This document shows, piece by piece, positions 41,801 through 55,896 of a stretch of DNA of 64,000 bases; the first letter of the stretch is position 1; every line of letters begins with the position of its first letter. The position numbers and the translations under genes were made by a program. This stretch comes from Arcuatula senhousia. Its lineage: Eukaryota > Mollusca > Bivalvia > Mytilida > Mytilidae. The notes beneath the pieces are model-generated. The model ran no database searches. It saw only the letters and a program-made list of their open reading frames with translations, and was not told where the DNA came from. The stretch is taken from NCBI GenBank assembly GCA_963971305.1, contig OZ020307.1, forward strand, positions 52,945,702-53,009,701. The letters are read 5' to 3'.

Positions 41801-44800
41801 ACAGGAAAAAGGGCAATAACTGATAACTCCTACATGGATAGTTTGGTATGCTTTAAAATTGATGAGCAGGTAAATGTTAAGGTGCTGCGTGATTTTGCCC
41901 ATAAAGAAATGTTGATGTCTGCAACAGGTTTGGAGTTATTGGCATAAAACTGCAATTAACCCCTTGGTTATACTTTGAGCCATGGCGGCCATATCGTTTT
42001 ACAAATAAAAATCCAAATGAAAAACTGGTACCACCCATGCCAATATACAATTGTAATAAGTTTGGTGCCAGAGGAGTAAACATTGGAAAAAGTTTACTGA
42101 CAAAGGACTCCAAGTAATAGCAATAGCTCACATGACACTTTGGGTCAGGTGAGCTAATTTTAGGGGAGTGAAACAATAAAAAATCTAAGTTTGTTTTTGC
42201 CTACAAAAACGATGTCTCCCCCCGTTTCCCCAAAAAATTCTAAGTTCAAAAGGCCCTTACTCCCACAAAAATTTGAGGATCAAAATTTCCTGGTAATATG
42301 CACAACAACATATGATGTCCTTCCTATATACCAAGTTTCATTGAATTCGGTTCAGTAGTTTCAGAGTTGCGCTGACAAACTTTGTGACGGACAGACGAAC
42401 GGAAGGACGGACGGACACGACAAAAACAATATGTCTCCCCACAAAAGTGGGGGGAGACATAAATAAAATCTTTCTATCATTCAAACTCTTGTAGAAAAGG
42501 CAGTAATTGATGTAGTTTTTTTAAGCTTTTGATATTTAATACTATAAACTATTATTCAAATACTAAAACGTTGTAAATGTGTTTCATGCAACATAGCAAT
42601 ATGTTTATAAATGCAAACATGATATAGTGCATCATGTTATAATTCCTCAACTGTTCTCATTCTTTATGGTAAACAGAATTTAAATGCAGTTTTTAACGTC
42701 TATTGAATATGTAATAATATTCCTGAATGGAATGTAATGGCATGCACTGACTATAAAACTTAAGCTCAACTATCTTATCATGCTTATAGAGTGTTAACAA
42801 TAGTGCATATATTTAATAAAAAAGATTGTAATGGCTCATAGAATCAGAATATAATTTTTAAATCTCAATCATTAATGTTCAATGAAATGAATGGACTGTA
42901 ATATAATACAATGACAATTTAACAACTGTTCTTTGTCAAAGTAAAGATGTAATCATTCTCTAAAACTGTGCATTCATTGAAACATTGAGATCTCTTTAAA
43001 CATTTTTCATTCAATTTATTTCTAAAGAGACAACATGGTCGTGTAACACTAGAACTTCCTTATCAACTCGTTGTCAATACACAAAGTGTAGACATTACCA
43101 AAACAAAATTACAATGTTCCGCGCAACTGTACTTGAATGAATAATGCAATTTAAAATATGATTGTTCATACAGACTTACATGTATGCCAAAAAACATTGC
43201 CAACATACAAATTTTGATTTATTACACACCATATAAGGTAAATAAGTTTATCTTGTGTTTATTTGTTTTATAATTCTAGTAATATTTCTGTCATTTCAAT
43301 AAAATGATATTTAGTGTATTATATCTTATCTGTTAAATGTCAATATTACAACAAAGAAGCCAACTTAAACTTGAATCAAGGATCAATTATTTGTAAAATC
43401 AAATAAAATAAATTCAAAGTAAAAACAAATTTCAAGTTGTTTTTATTTAAGTATTTAAATAGTTTGAAAATGAAATAGCCCTTCTATAGCAGATCTAAAA
43501 AAGTAAAAAATGGCAGGATTTTGTTAAATAGAAACAAGATGAGCAACAGACCTGAAATCAAAATCCAAGTTATGGAACCCTTACCCTGATGCTGTATACC
43601 AAATATCAAGTGGCTGTGAAATGTAACTGTTACGAAAAATTTCTTCCCCACCAGCAGCAAGATGCCTGCCGGTCTGCCTGACATTCACCATTTTATAACT
43701 CAAATTTTTTACCTAATGAAATCCAGCCAAAAAGGGAGGGATGTAGTGGTTTAAAATCACCTATTCTTCAGAATTTTGTTATTAATTAGCAGATTTTTGG
43801 CAAAAAATTAGCCTTAGCCTGCTCTCCTTTTGTCCTGAACTCATGAAGGAGCCACCCACTTTTGAAATTTTATAAATCCATCTTAGTTTTTATTCTTAGA
43901 ACAGATTATTTAACAAATTGTTCTCTTTCAGATCCTAGCCATGGCTTCTACATGTAGTGTATGTCCTAAAGGAAAGAAAACATCAGCACCTTCGGTCTGG
44001 TGCCCTGATTGCCATGACCTGCTATGTCAATCCTGTACTGAACATCATAAAAGTCAAAAGGATACAAGAAATCACAGCACCATACCATATGAAGACTACC
44101 AAAAGTTACCACCATTTATTTTGAAGATAAAGCCATACTGCACAGAACACAAAGAGAAATATACCGAGTTTTGTAGGATCCATGATACACCGATATGTAT
44201 CAAATGCCGAAAAAAGCATCACCAGAAATGTAAAGACATCCCAAAAATAGAAGACATAGTACACAAGGTTAAAGGTTCTGTGCTGTTTGAGGATACAATG
44301 TTGGAGATGGAAACTAAATGTGGACTTTTGAAACAGATTGTCGATGATAGGAACAAAAATCTAAAACAATTAAACATTTCACACAAGAAAATGAAAGCAG
44401 GTTTTGAGGAAACAATTGACAATTTGATAAAACACTTAACAATCTTGAAACATAAAACACTTTGTGACATGGATACTGTGTATAATAAACTGGACAATGA
44501 CATTTCCAACACAATTAAAACAGTTCAATCCAAGGAGGAAGAACTTCATGCTATACTCAACCAGAAGGAAGAGATCCTGAAGTATGCCTCTAATTACCAG
44601 ACTTTGATAGGAATTAAAGAAATGGAGACCATTGTTAATGAAATGGACATTTATCTTAATGAACTCTCATATGGTGGAAAACTTCTGAAGTATGACCTTA
44701 AATTCCAAGTCAATGACACCATTGAGGACATTATAAATGGTATCCAGTCCCTGGGAGATATTCAAGTCGGCAAGAGTCCTTCAGCCTTATCTATTCATAA

Positions 44801-47800
44801 CACTGGAGCCAGATATCTAGAAGCTGTGAAAGTGGTACAGACATCAGCACCTGTACAGCTCCAACTACAACAGACCATTGATCTGGATGGTGTTCATCGC
44901 TACTTTGGCTGCTGTATTTTACCTAGTGGACTGGTGGTGATTGCTGATTATGGTAAAACTGGTGGTGATGATTGTAAGGTAATAATACACAAGTCTGATG
45001 GATCACTCAGATCCACCATCAAGTTTGGTCAGAGTGAGGGTGTGTGGGTTGTGACACCAGTAGATGATCATGATGTTGCTGTGTCATATCCTGACTCTGG
45101 CACTATCACCATTATAGATGTAGATAGTGACAAGGTGGTGAAACAGGTGAAGGTTGGAGAGGGTGTGTATGGGTTGTGTTGTAGAGGTAGAGAGTTAGTG
45201 TGTTGTGTTGAGAATAAAGGTCTTGTCAGAGTGAATATTGACAGTGGGAAGGTAGAGATGGTGATGAAGGATGAGAGTGTTGATTATCATGCACATGTAC
45301 AGGTAAGTAACAGCCTCATATGTTACACATGTCCTTATCCTACACACACAGTAACTGTACTGGATACTCAGTTCAATGTTATCTTTCAATACAAAGATGA
45401 GGCTGTACTCAGGTTTCCCATGGGTGTTACATTAGATGACCATGATAATATCTATGTCACAGGGTCCTGGTCTAACAATCTAGTACTCCTGTCCCCTGAT
45501 GGTAAGTCATGTCATCAGTTACTGGGTAAGGATGATGGACTGGATAGCCCTACTGCTGTACACTATGACAGCAGTACTAAAAAACTGGTTGTGGTTAATG
45601 CCAAAGGACCAGCTTTTATCTACCATGTGGGGTAAATATGAGGTTATCAACAGTGAGAGTGTGGGAGTGTTGGTGGGGGGGGGTAATATAATAGTGACAA
45701 ATCAGGCAAACAGCATTTTGTGGTAATAGAGTTGTTTTATTAGTTCTGTATAATGGAATTTTAGCTGAAAAAAGTTTTCAATTTCAATTAATTTTCTCTC
45801 ACCAAAATATTTTTTGTTTGGGATAATAATATATGGTGATGATAATCTAGAAATATATTTTAGTTGGCCTTATCATTATATGTAATATTGTACATGTATA
45901 TATATGTAGTAATTTTCTTGAAATGTGTAGAAATTTTGAACAGATATATTTGGAACAGTTTATCATCTTAGTACAAAATGGGTATTACAGGCTATGGTTA
46001 GTTAACATATGGAAATGTTTTATGCTGCATGATTTTGCAGTGAGAGAAACTGATGAAAAAAGTTCAATTACCAATTTCTTTTATTGTCTTTTTCTTTTTA
46101 TCCAATATCAAAAGGAAGACCATGCTTCTTTAGATATGACCTCAAAGGTTTTGTGGGAACCAGACTCCTCTAGACTTTACTTCAAGTTATCATTGTGGTG
46201 TTTTGGGATTTATAAACCATGAAGTTGTATCAAGAACTTCAGGAAATCTAATATAGATATGTTGTAAGATAATGTCATAAAACTTAAGAGTCAGTGTGCA
46301 GATATGTCATCAGTATTTACAGTCTAAGTCTAGAGGAGTTCTGATATCTGTCTAAAATTAAAGTGACCATCTTTAAAACTTTATCATTTATATGCTTGCT
46401 TATGTGTGTGTTTTTTTTAAACTTATTAAATGTGAATCTTAACTTTTTGTCAGTTTTTTTCCCACCCATCTGCACCATTAACCACACAGGTACCATTGAG
46501 TTTATGTATATACTTTTATTGTGTAACATTGCCCTTGATACCTGCTGAATACATTTGTATGTACAAACAGTTATAGACTTTATAGTTCAGACATCTAATA
46601 AGAAATGGTTGGGTTGAAACTGGTTTATGGCACCAAACCTCTCTCTTACATTAAGTTCAAGCAGAGAGGTACCGATGGCGATTCAAATGTCAAAAGTCCA
46701 TAAGGGCAAAGACAAAACCAGTAAAAAACAAATGAAAGCAGCATGAAGAAACAGAAACACAAAAACAAAAAGAAATAAATGAAAAGCAATCAACAAGGTT
46801 GTAACAAGAGTGAACTCTTAAAGAGAGATCTTAAGGTTAAGTATACATAGTAACTCCAGTCACATCATATGAGAAATGATTGTGAAAGTGATCTGACAAT
46901 TAAATTAAGATCTTGAAGTACAGTAGTCAAACCAATCACATCATTTGAGTAACAATTGTGAAAGCAATCTGACTATCACAGAACAGCAAACAGTCAATAA
47001 AAATCTAAGCTGAGAGCAACATGATTATAATACTAAGCACAGATTTGCACAAAAATTCAAATGAAAAAAAGATTTTGAAAATTGGATCACTATAATAAAC
47101 AAACTTGGTTGAAGACATACTAAATATCAAGTGTACAAAGTTTGAAAGCAAACCTTTCAGTGGTTTCAGAGAAGACAATCTTTGAAGAAAAGTTAACAGA
47201 CGGACAGACAACGAACACCTTGTGATGACAATAGCTCACACAGGGGCGGATCCAGAAATTTTCGAAAGGGGGGGGGGTTCCACATACTGGATTCTGTGGG
47301 CCAAAGGAGGGGTTCCAGACCAATTTTGCTGAAAATCTACACAAAAATTTAAAAATTTCGGAGGAAAGGGGGGGGGGTTCCGACCCCCAAAACCCCCCCT
47401 CTGGATCCGCCACTGTCCCATGACTTTTCACATCAGGTGAGCTAAAAAGACATGATGTCCCACCTGACAATGCAACATGGAAAAGAAACTTTATCTTTAA
47501 CCTTATTAAGAACAGACAAATAGATAAATGGAACATAATATTATTGGCACTTTGGCACTAAAAAAAACCTAGAATTGTGAAAAAGCTTAATGACCACATC
47601 CTCAAGCCCACACTATTTGGATGCTCTGAAGCAAAGGTATCAATGGGGCATCCAAATGTCAAAGATAAAAAGGGCAGAGACAAAACCAGTAAACAAACAC
47701 CACAACAGGATCAAAATACAGACAACATATAAAACACAGAAACACAAAAATTACTTAATATAAATTAACAACGCCAGTTCTTGTCTAAGTTGGGAAAATT

Positions 47801-50800
47801 ATTTCCCGAATGATATAGGATGACAGTGAGATTTCTTCATGCACATCATAATATGATGTTCTCACTTCATATCAAGGTTCATTGAATTCCATAAAGCAGT
47901 TTAAGAGTTGCAATGGGATATAAAAACAGACACAAAGACTAGGCAGATTTCATACCCCCCCACCCTATATAATACAAACACAGTGTCAGTGTGAGACACA
48001 AACTAGGGAATAATACCTGTCTGATTGCAGTGCAGATTTGATCTTTGACCTTTGAGAGTATTGGAATTCTAGGAAGGTCAGTCAGCAGCTAGCTGTGTTT
48101 TGATTGGTGGAGATAATCTAGTTCAATCATTTCTTCCATGGGTTTTTCAGATATAACCATCCATAGTCCCTGAAATTTAACAAATTACTTTTTCATTTAC
48201 AAGAAACTTATATTTTTAATGTTAAGTTGAAATCTATAAATGGAAAATAAAGTTTTGAAAGACATAGTTTGTATAACGGTCAACCAATTATGAAGCCAAG
48301 GGTGAAGTCACATTTGTTCGTAAAAGGTTTTCTATGTAAAAATATCTGTCCTTTATCTGTTTTTGTTTGTTTTTTCTTTTTAAATCAATGGCAACAAAAA
48401 TTAAAGTTTTTTTACATTGAAGGGGGTGAGTAGGAGGGGGTTTTAATCCCACACTCCCATGAAAAGATACTAAATCCTGCTTTACTGGTAAAACAAGAAA
48501 TCTGTGAGCTACTGCTCACTCAGTATATCCCGGCTACCCCCAAATTAAACTAAATTGGCAAGCAGGAAGTAGCTATTATACAGACCTAATTTCAATACTC
48601 CCAATTAAAGACCTCATACTGAACTCATATACCAAATTTCAAGTCACTGTGATATGTAGTTGCTGAGAAAAATGTTACGAAAATTTTCAACAATTGACTA
48701 GTAATGTTGAAACTTTACTAAGTCGGTAAACAGGTAGTAGATATCAGAAGGCCATAGTTTCGATACTCACGATAAAAGAACTCAGACTGAAAAGACCTCA
48801 TACTGAACTCATATACCAAATTTCAAGTCACTGTGATATGTAGTTGCTGAGAAAAATGTTACGAAAATTTTCAACAATTGACTAGTAATGTTGAAAATTT
48901 ACTAAGTCGGTAAACAGGTAGTAGATATCAGAAGGCCCTAGTTTCGATACTCACGATAAAAGAACTCAGACTGAAAAGACCTCATACTGAACTCATATAC
49001 CAAATTTCAAGTCACTGTGATATGTAGTTGCTGAGAAAAATGTTACGAAAATTTTCAACAATTGACTAGTAATGTTGAAACTTTACTAAGTCGGTAAACA
49101 GGTAGTAGATATCAGAAGGCCCTAGTTTCGATACTCACAATAAAAGAACTCAGACTGAAAAGACCTCATACTGAACTCATATACAGTAGTCCCCCCATTA
49201 AAGGCCACCTCCCATATAAGGCCACTCCCTTTATGTGGCCACAATTCTTTGGCAACAACCACTTTTAATTCAAAAGTACCCCCCATATAAGGCCACCTCC
49301 CTGCTGCGGCCAGAGGCCAGCCTTTTGCTGTCAAAATGGTCAAATTCCCTCTATTTATGGCCAAATTTTTTTTTAAATTATACTTTTCTTTTATATGTTA
49401 ATCAAGAATGTATCACATATACAAGAGGCTCCCAGGAGCCTGAATCGCTCACCTGATATATGTGCCTGAAGTAAAGGTTTTTGACAAAATCTATTTGACG
49501 TTGAAAGGGTCATAAGTTTGATAAGGGGGTCATCTGACAATATGGTGGATCTTAAGGTGCTGATCACTTTTGTTCTCAATCAAAATCTAAAAATCTGTCA
49601 CCCTTTTTGAGTTATTAGCAAAAAAATGCAGTTTAACCTAATGTTCTATTTTTAGCCACAGCGGCCATGTTTTACAACCAATCAAAAATCCCCACATCAA
49701 TTCTATACACCTTATGCTAATACTGAACAATACAAAGTTTGGTTCCAATTTGACTTTAAGTGTCAGAGGAGGTAACGTTTTCAATGTAATGAGGAAATGC
49801 TTTTAAAAAGCTAAATTTTGACGTTCTAAGGGCAATAACTCCTAAAAGGAAAGGTCCTACAACATTGACCCTATTACATATTTTGTAGATCTTGATGTGC
49901 TTAACAATATGCAATTTAAATTTCTCGAATATCTTGTAAAGTTGTCAAGATATTGAGCTAAACAGGTGCAAATTTTGCCAAAAATCCACAAAAAGGGCAA
50001 TAACTCCTACATGGATCGTTGGATTTTCTTCAAAATTTCAGAGCTGGTAGATCTTCAGGTGCTGATCACTTGTTTTCCAATCAAAATTGTAAAATCTGTC
50101 ACCGTTTTTGAGTTATTTGCAAAAAACTGCCATTTACCCCTATGTTCTATTTTTAGCCACAGCGGCCATATTTTACGACCAATCAAAAATCCCCACATCA
50201 GTTCTATACACCTTATGCTAATAAACAACTATACCAAGTTTGGTTCCAATTGGACTTGAACTGTCAGAGGAGTTAACGTTTTCAATGTAATGAGGAAATG
50301 CTGTTAAAATGCTCAATTTTGACGTTCTAAGGGCAATAACTCCTAAAAGGAAAGGTTCTACAACGTTGACCCTATTACATATTTTGTAGATCTTGATGTG
50401 CTTAATAATATGCAATATAAATTTCTCAAATATCTTGTATATTTTTCAAGATATTGAGCTAAACAGGTGCAAAATTTGCAAAAAATCCACAAAAATGGCA
50501 GTTTTTTGCAAATAACTCAAAAACGGCTACAGATATCAAAATTCTGGCAAAGGATAAAAGTGATCAGCACCTCAAGATCTTCCTACCCTGAAATTTTGAA
50601 GAAAATCCAACAACCCATGTAGGAGTTATTGCCCTTTTTGTGGATTTTTTCCAAATTTTGCACCTGTTTAGCTCAATATCTTGAAAACTATACTAGATAT
50701 TTGAGAAATTTAAATTGCATATTGTTAAGCACATCAAGATCTACAAAATATGTAACAGGGTCAACGTTGTAGGACCTTTCCTTTTAGGAGTTATTGCCCT

Positions 50801-53800
50801 TAGAACGTCAAAATTTAGCATTTTAACAGCATTTCCTCATTACATTGAAAACGTTAACTCCTCTGACACTTTAAGTCCAAATGGAACCAAACTTGGTATA
50901 GTTGTTTATTAGCATTAGGTGTATAGAACTGATGTGGGGATTTTTGATTGGTCATAAAACATGGCCGCTGTGGCTAAAAATAGAACATAGGGGTAAATGG
51001 CAGTTTTTTGCAAATAACTCTAAAACGGTGACAGATTTCAAAATTTTGATTGGATACAAAAGTGATCAGCACCTCAAGATCTACCAGCTCTGAAATTTTG
51101 AAGATAATCCAACAACCAATGTAGGAGTTATTGCCCTTTTTGTGGATTTTTTGCAAATTTTGCACCTGTTTAGCTCAATATCTTGAAAACTATACTAGAT
51201 ATTTGAGAAATTTAAATTGCATATTGTTAAGCACATCAAGATCTACAAAATATGTAATAGGGTCAACGTTGTAGGACCTTTCCTTTTAGGAGTTATTGCC
51301 CTTAGAACGTCAAAATTGAGCATTTTAACAGCATTTCCTCATTACATTGAAAACGTTAACTCTTCTGACACTTTAAGTCCAAATGGAACCAAACTTGGTA
51401 TAGTTGTTTATTAGCATTAGGTGTATAGAACTGATGTGGGGATTTTTGATTGGTCGTAAAACATGGCCGCTGTGGCTAAAAATAGAACATAGGGGTAAAT
51501 GGCAGTTTTTTGCAAATAACTCTAAAACGGTGACAGATTTCAAAATTTTGATTGGGAACAAAAGTGATCAGCACCTCAAGATCTACCAGCTCTGAAATTT
51601 TGAAGAAAATCCAACAACCCATGTAGGAGTTATTGCCCTTTTTGTGGATTTTTTGCAAATCCTTTTGCACCTGTTTAGCTCAATATCTTGAAAACTATAC
51701 TAGATATTTGAGAAATTTAAATTGCATATTGTTAAGCACATCAAGATCTACAAAATATGCAACAGGGTCAACGTTGTAGGACCTTTCCTTTTAGGAGTTA
51801 TTGCCCTTGGAATGTCAAAATTGAGCATTTTAACAGCATTTCCTCATTACATTGAAAACGTTAACTCCTCTGACACTTTAAGTCCAAATGGAACCAAACT
51901 TGGTATTATTGTTTATTATTATTAGGTGTATAGAAATGTTGTGGGGATTTTTTATTGGTTGTAAAACATGGCCGCTGTGGCTAAAAATAGAACATTAGGT
52001 TAAATTGCATTTTTTTGCAAATAACTCAAAAAGGGTGACAGATTTTTAGATTTTGATTGAGAACAAAAGTGATCAGCACCTTTAGATCCACCATTTTGTC
52101 AGATGACCACCTTATTAATCTTATGACCCTTTCAACGTTAAATAGATTTTGCCTTATAACCTTTACTTCAGGCACATATGTCAGGTGAGCGATTCAGGCT
52201 CCTCGGAGCCTCTTGTTTTGTTATCTATTTGTTTTATTTATTTTTTGCTATATCTTAGCATGTTTTTTTTTTATGTTAATTGATTTTTAATACTTAATAA
52301 ATAATATAAATTAAAATAAAATATCTACAAATCAAAAGAGCATGGCTTCAAAGACATATGAATGAAGTGTTTTTATTTCAATTAGTGAACAGACAATATG
52401 TCTGCAGGCTTTATATAATTAAGATTAAAAAAATGCCAATAACTGATTATTAATAAAAAATATAACGAACCCAAGCTCAGATCAATGATACTACAATAGC
52501 ATATCTTGGTTAGGAAATCCTGTATCAGAATTTTTAATCACAGAAAAAAACAAATCTGTTCATCTGGAAAATGGCACAAATGGAAGTAATATGTGGGGAA
52601 AATAATGTATATCCTTTCTTAAATTATTTATAAGGAATAACTATGAAGTGATGCCCAATCTTTTGAATTTAGTGTTAGTTTTAGATATTGACCAGTAAAT
52701 TGCAATCCCCCCATGAAAGGCCACCTCCATTATAAGGCCACTTTTCTTTGGCAACAAGGGTGGCCTTATAAAGGGGAGACTACTGTACCAAATTTCAAGT
52801 CACTGTGATATGTAGTTGCTGAGAAAAATGTTATGAAAATTTTTAACAACTGACTAGTAACGTTGAAAATTGACCAAGTCAGTAAACAGGAAGTAGATAT
52901 CTGACAGACCTAATTTCAGTACTCGTAATAAAGGACCTTACACAGAACTCATATACCAAAGTTCAAGTCACTGTGATATGTAGTTGCTGAGAAAAATGTA
53001 ACGAAAGTTATGTTGCGGACGGAAGAACAGACGGACAGACAGAGGTAAACCAGTATACCCCCTTTTTCTTCGAAATGGGGGTATAATAATGGAGCAGAAA
53101 AAATCCTGCGGCATATGGGTTAAGTTCAAACTTCCCTCTCAATAAATTTGCGTTACCATTGTCCTGTAAAAGGTCCCACCAATCCTCATTAAAACTTATT
53201 CAACACACACAATGTAAACTCACTTTTATAGCTAACAGTCTGTTGGATGGTTGCTGGGAGGAAAGCCTCTTCAGGAAATAATCTAAGACCTGACTGGCTG
53301 GTTCTTCCTGAGTCGATTCATCATGAACTAAACTCTGTAAATGTTTTAGTAGCTGCTCTTTCTTCTTCATTTTCTGTACAGAAAAGTAAACTTTGAGTTC
53401 ACTAGAATTTGTGAAAGAAATGGTTAAATTAAGAAATGTAAATGGTTTTTCTTCAACCAACAAACAATTCATTTATAAATTTTAAGATTAATCCTGCATA
53501 GTGTACGAGTTTACAGATACAAGCTTTTATTATGGATTTAAAAAAAATCAACATAATTACACTACAGTCAAGTGACATTTTTACAACTTAAAAGATTATA
53601 CAACTAAATTTCAATGTTATGATTTTTAAGAAAGGTAAGCATACCACTGATGATTAATTAAAATAAGACTATGTGTCAAAGCACCACCCTGCATAACACC
53701 CTCCTTTTTCTGTTACCAATCTTCATGAAGTTAAAGCAAATGGGTATAACTTTTATGTGTTCATAGAACTTCATGATGTAATGCATTTCATGATGATTGC

Positions 53801-55863
53801 TAACTTCCTACAATGAATGCAGTCATGTAGGTCAATATGCAATGCATACAAGAATAAGATTTCATGATGGTAGCTAACTTCCAAAATGCGGTTTTGTTGT
53901 TTTGTGTGTGTGTGTGTGTTTTATGTTATGTGGTTTGTTTTGTTGTGATGATTTTTTGTCTGCCGGTTTTGTCTTTGCCTTTACGGTTTTATGATACTGA
54001 TTACCCCTTTGGTACACCTTTGCTTCTTTCCTAAAATTAATACATGTACAAGTAGGCCAATATGATTTCGAACTTATGAACATGAGCATCAGAACATTAC
54101 ATGCCCAACTTCTTTTTGGCATCAAATAAAAATATTGGAGTAACAGGATTTATAAGCCATAACCATACCTGTCTTCTTTTATGTTTTTCCACATGAGTAG
54201 ATTCATCGTCTCCATCAAACAAGGAGGAATCGGAGTCTTGGAGAAGGAATTCGCACAGACACTGAACGGGTAGGACCTGTAAAGATCCCTCATTGCAATC
54301 TACTAGCTCATGCAGCCAGCCATGGCATGGTCTTAGAGGTTCCCTGAAAGTGGAAAAGACAAAATTAAGAAACAAGAGGCTCTCAAGAGCCTGAATCGCT
54401 CACCTGAATTACACAGGTACATATATTAGTAGATATTATTGTGCTTAACCATATGCAATTTAAATTTCTGAAATATCTTGATTAGTTTCCAAGATATTTG
54501 GCTTAAGAGTAAATTTGGCAAAAATTAGGAAAAAGAACAATAACTCCCACATCAGCAGTCAGATCTTTTCGGAAATTTCAGGACAGGTAGGTCTTAATAT
54601 GCTGATCACTTTTGATTCTTGCACAATTTTGATATCTGAAACCATTTTTGAGTTATTAACAAATAAATGCAATTTCCCCCCTATGTTCTATTTTTAGCCA
54701 TGACGGCCATGTTTTTTTACAAATAAAAAATCTGAACGATAGAGTTGTAGCATATAAGCTATTAAACAAGTGTGCCATGTTAAGATGCAGTTGGTTTTAC
54801 CGTGTCAAACAAGTTCATCTTTGAAATTCAGGGGAAAAGTAATGAAAAATGGTAAATTTTGTTGTTTTAAGGATAATAAATCCTGAAAGAAATGGTCCTA
54901 CAGCTTTGACCTCTAAATACATGAAATGTACACATAGATCTTGATGTGCTTAATCATATGCAACTTAAATTTGTGAAATATCTTGTATAGTTTTCAAAAT
55001 GTAGGGCTAAAAAAGTGCAAAATTTTGAAAAAATCCAGAAAAAGGGCAATAACTCCTACATTGATTGTTGGATCTTCTTGAAATTTTCAGAGCAGGTAGA
55101 TCTTGAGATGCTGATCACTTTTGTCTCCCATTAAAATTTTGATATCTGTAACTATTTTTGAGTAATTAGCAAAAAACTGCAATTTTCCCCTATGTTCTAT
55201 TTTTAGCCATGGTGACCATATTTTTTGACGAATCCAAAATCCGAACGATAGATTTGTAGCATTTATGCTATTAAACAACTGTGCCAAGTTTGGTTGAAGT
55301 TGGACGTATGGTGTCAGACAAGTTAATCTTTGAAATTCAGGGGAAAAGTAATGAAAAATGGTAAAATTTGATGCTTTAAGGGCCATAACTCCTAAAAGAA
55401 ATGGTTCTACAGCTTTGACCTAATTACGTGAAATGTAGATTGTGATGTGCTTATTCATATGCAATTTGAATTTTTAAAATATCTTGTATAGTTTTCAAGA
55501 TATAGGGCTAAATAAGTGCAAAATTTTGAAAAAATCCACAAAAAGGGCAATAACTCCTACATCGGTTGATGGATCTTCTTGAAAATTTCTGGACAGGTAG
55601 ATCTTGAGGTGCTGATTACCTTAACCCTATGCCAGAATTTTGATATCTCTAACCATTTTTGAGTTATTAGCAAAAAACTGCAATTTACCCCTATGTTCTA
55701 TTTTTAGCCATGGCGACCATGTTTTTTTACGAATCAAAAATCCGAACGATAGTTTTGTACACATAATGCTACTAAACAACTGTACCAAGTTTGGTTGCAA
55801 TTGGACTTATGGTGTCAGACAAGTTAACGTCTGAAAAATTGTTAACAGACGACGACGACAACA

Positions 55864-55896
<33 letters not shown>

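Larger units (their letters stand above)
48494..53086 (-). mobile_element. Rolling-circle-like element, AAATGGGGGTAT family, split
   Basis: Left end CAAG with the hairpin GTGAGCTACTGCTCAC; ~190-bp units (CAAATTTCAAGTCACTGTGA) at 48600-49183; core resumes exactly at 52786 and ends with ACAGACGGACAGAC and a TACCCCCTTT/AAATGGGGGTAT hairpin. A 3.6-kb insertion separates the halves. Confidence 0.75.

Noticed and set aside
48017..48169. A fourth 4-bp duplication (AGCTAGCT) as the cause of the exon 7 break
   Set aside because: The exon is already a multiple of three and conserved residues on both sides share one frame, so removing four bases would create a shift; a point change explains it.
50715..51925. 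Frames starting MHIVKHIKIYKICNRVNVVG, seen on both strands
   Set aside because: Mirror copies come from the palindrome arms, so conservation reflects DNA identity, not a protein.
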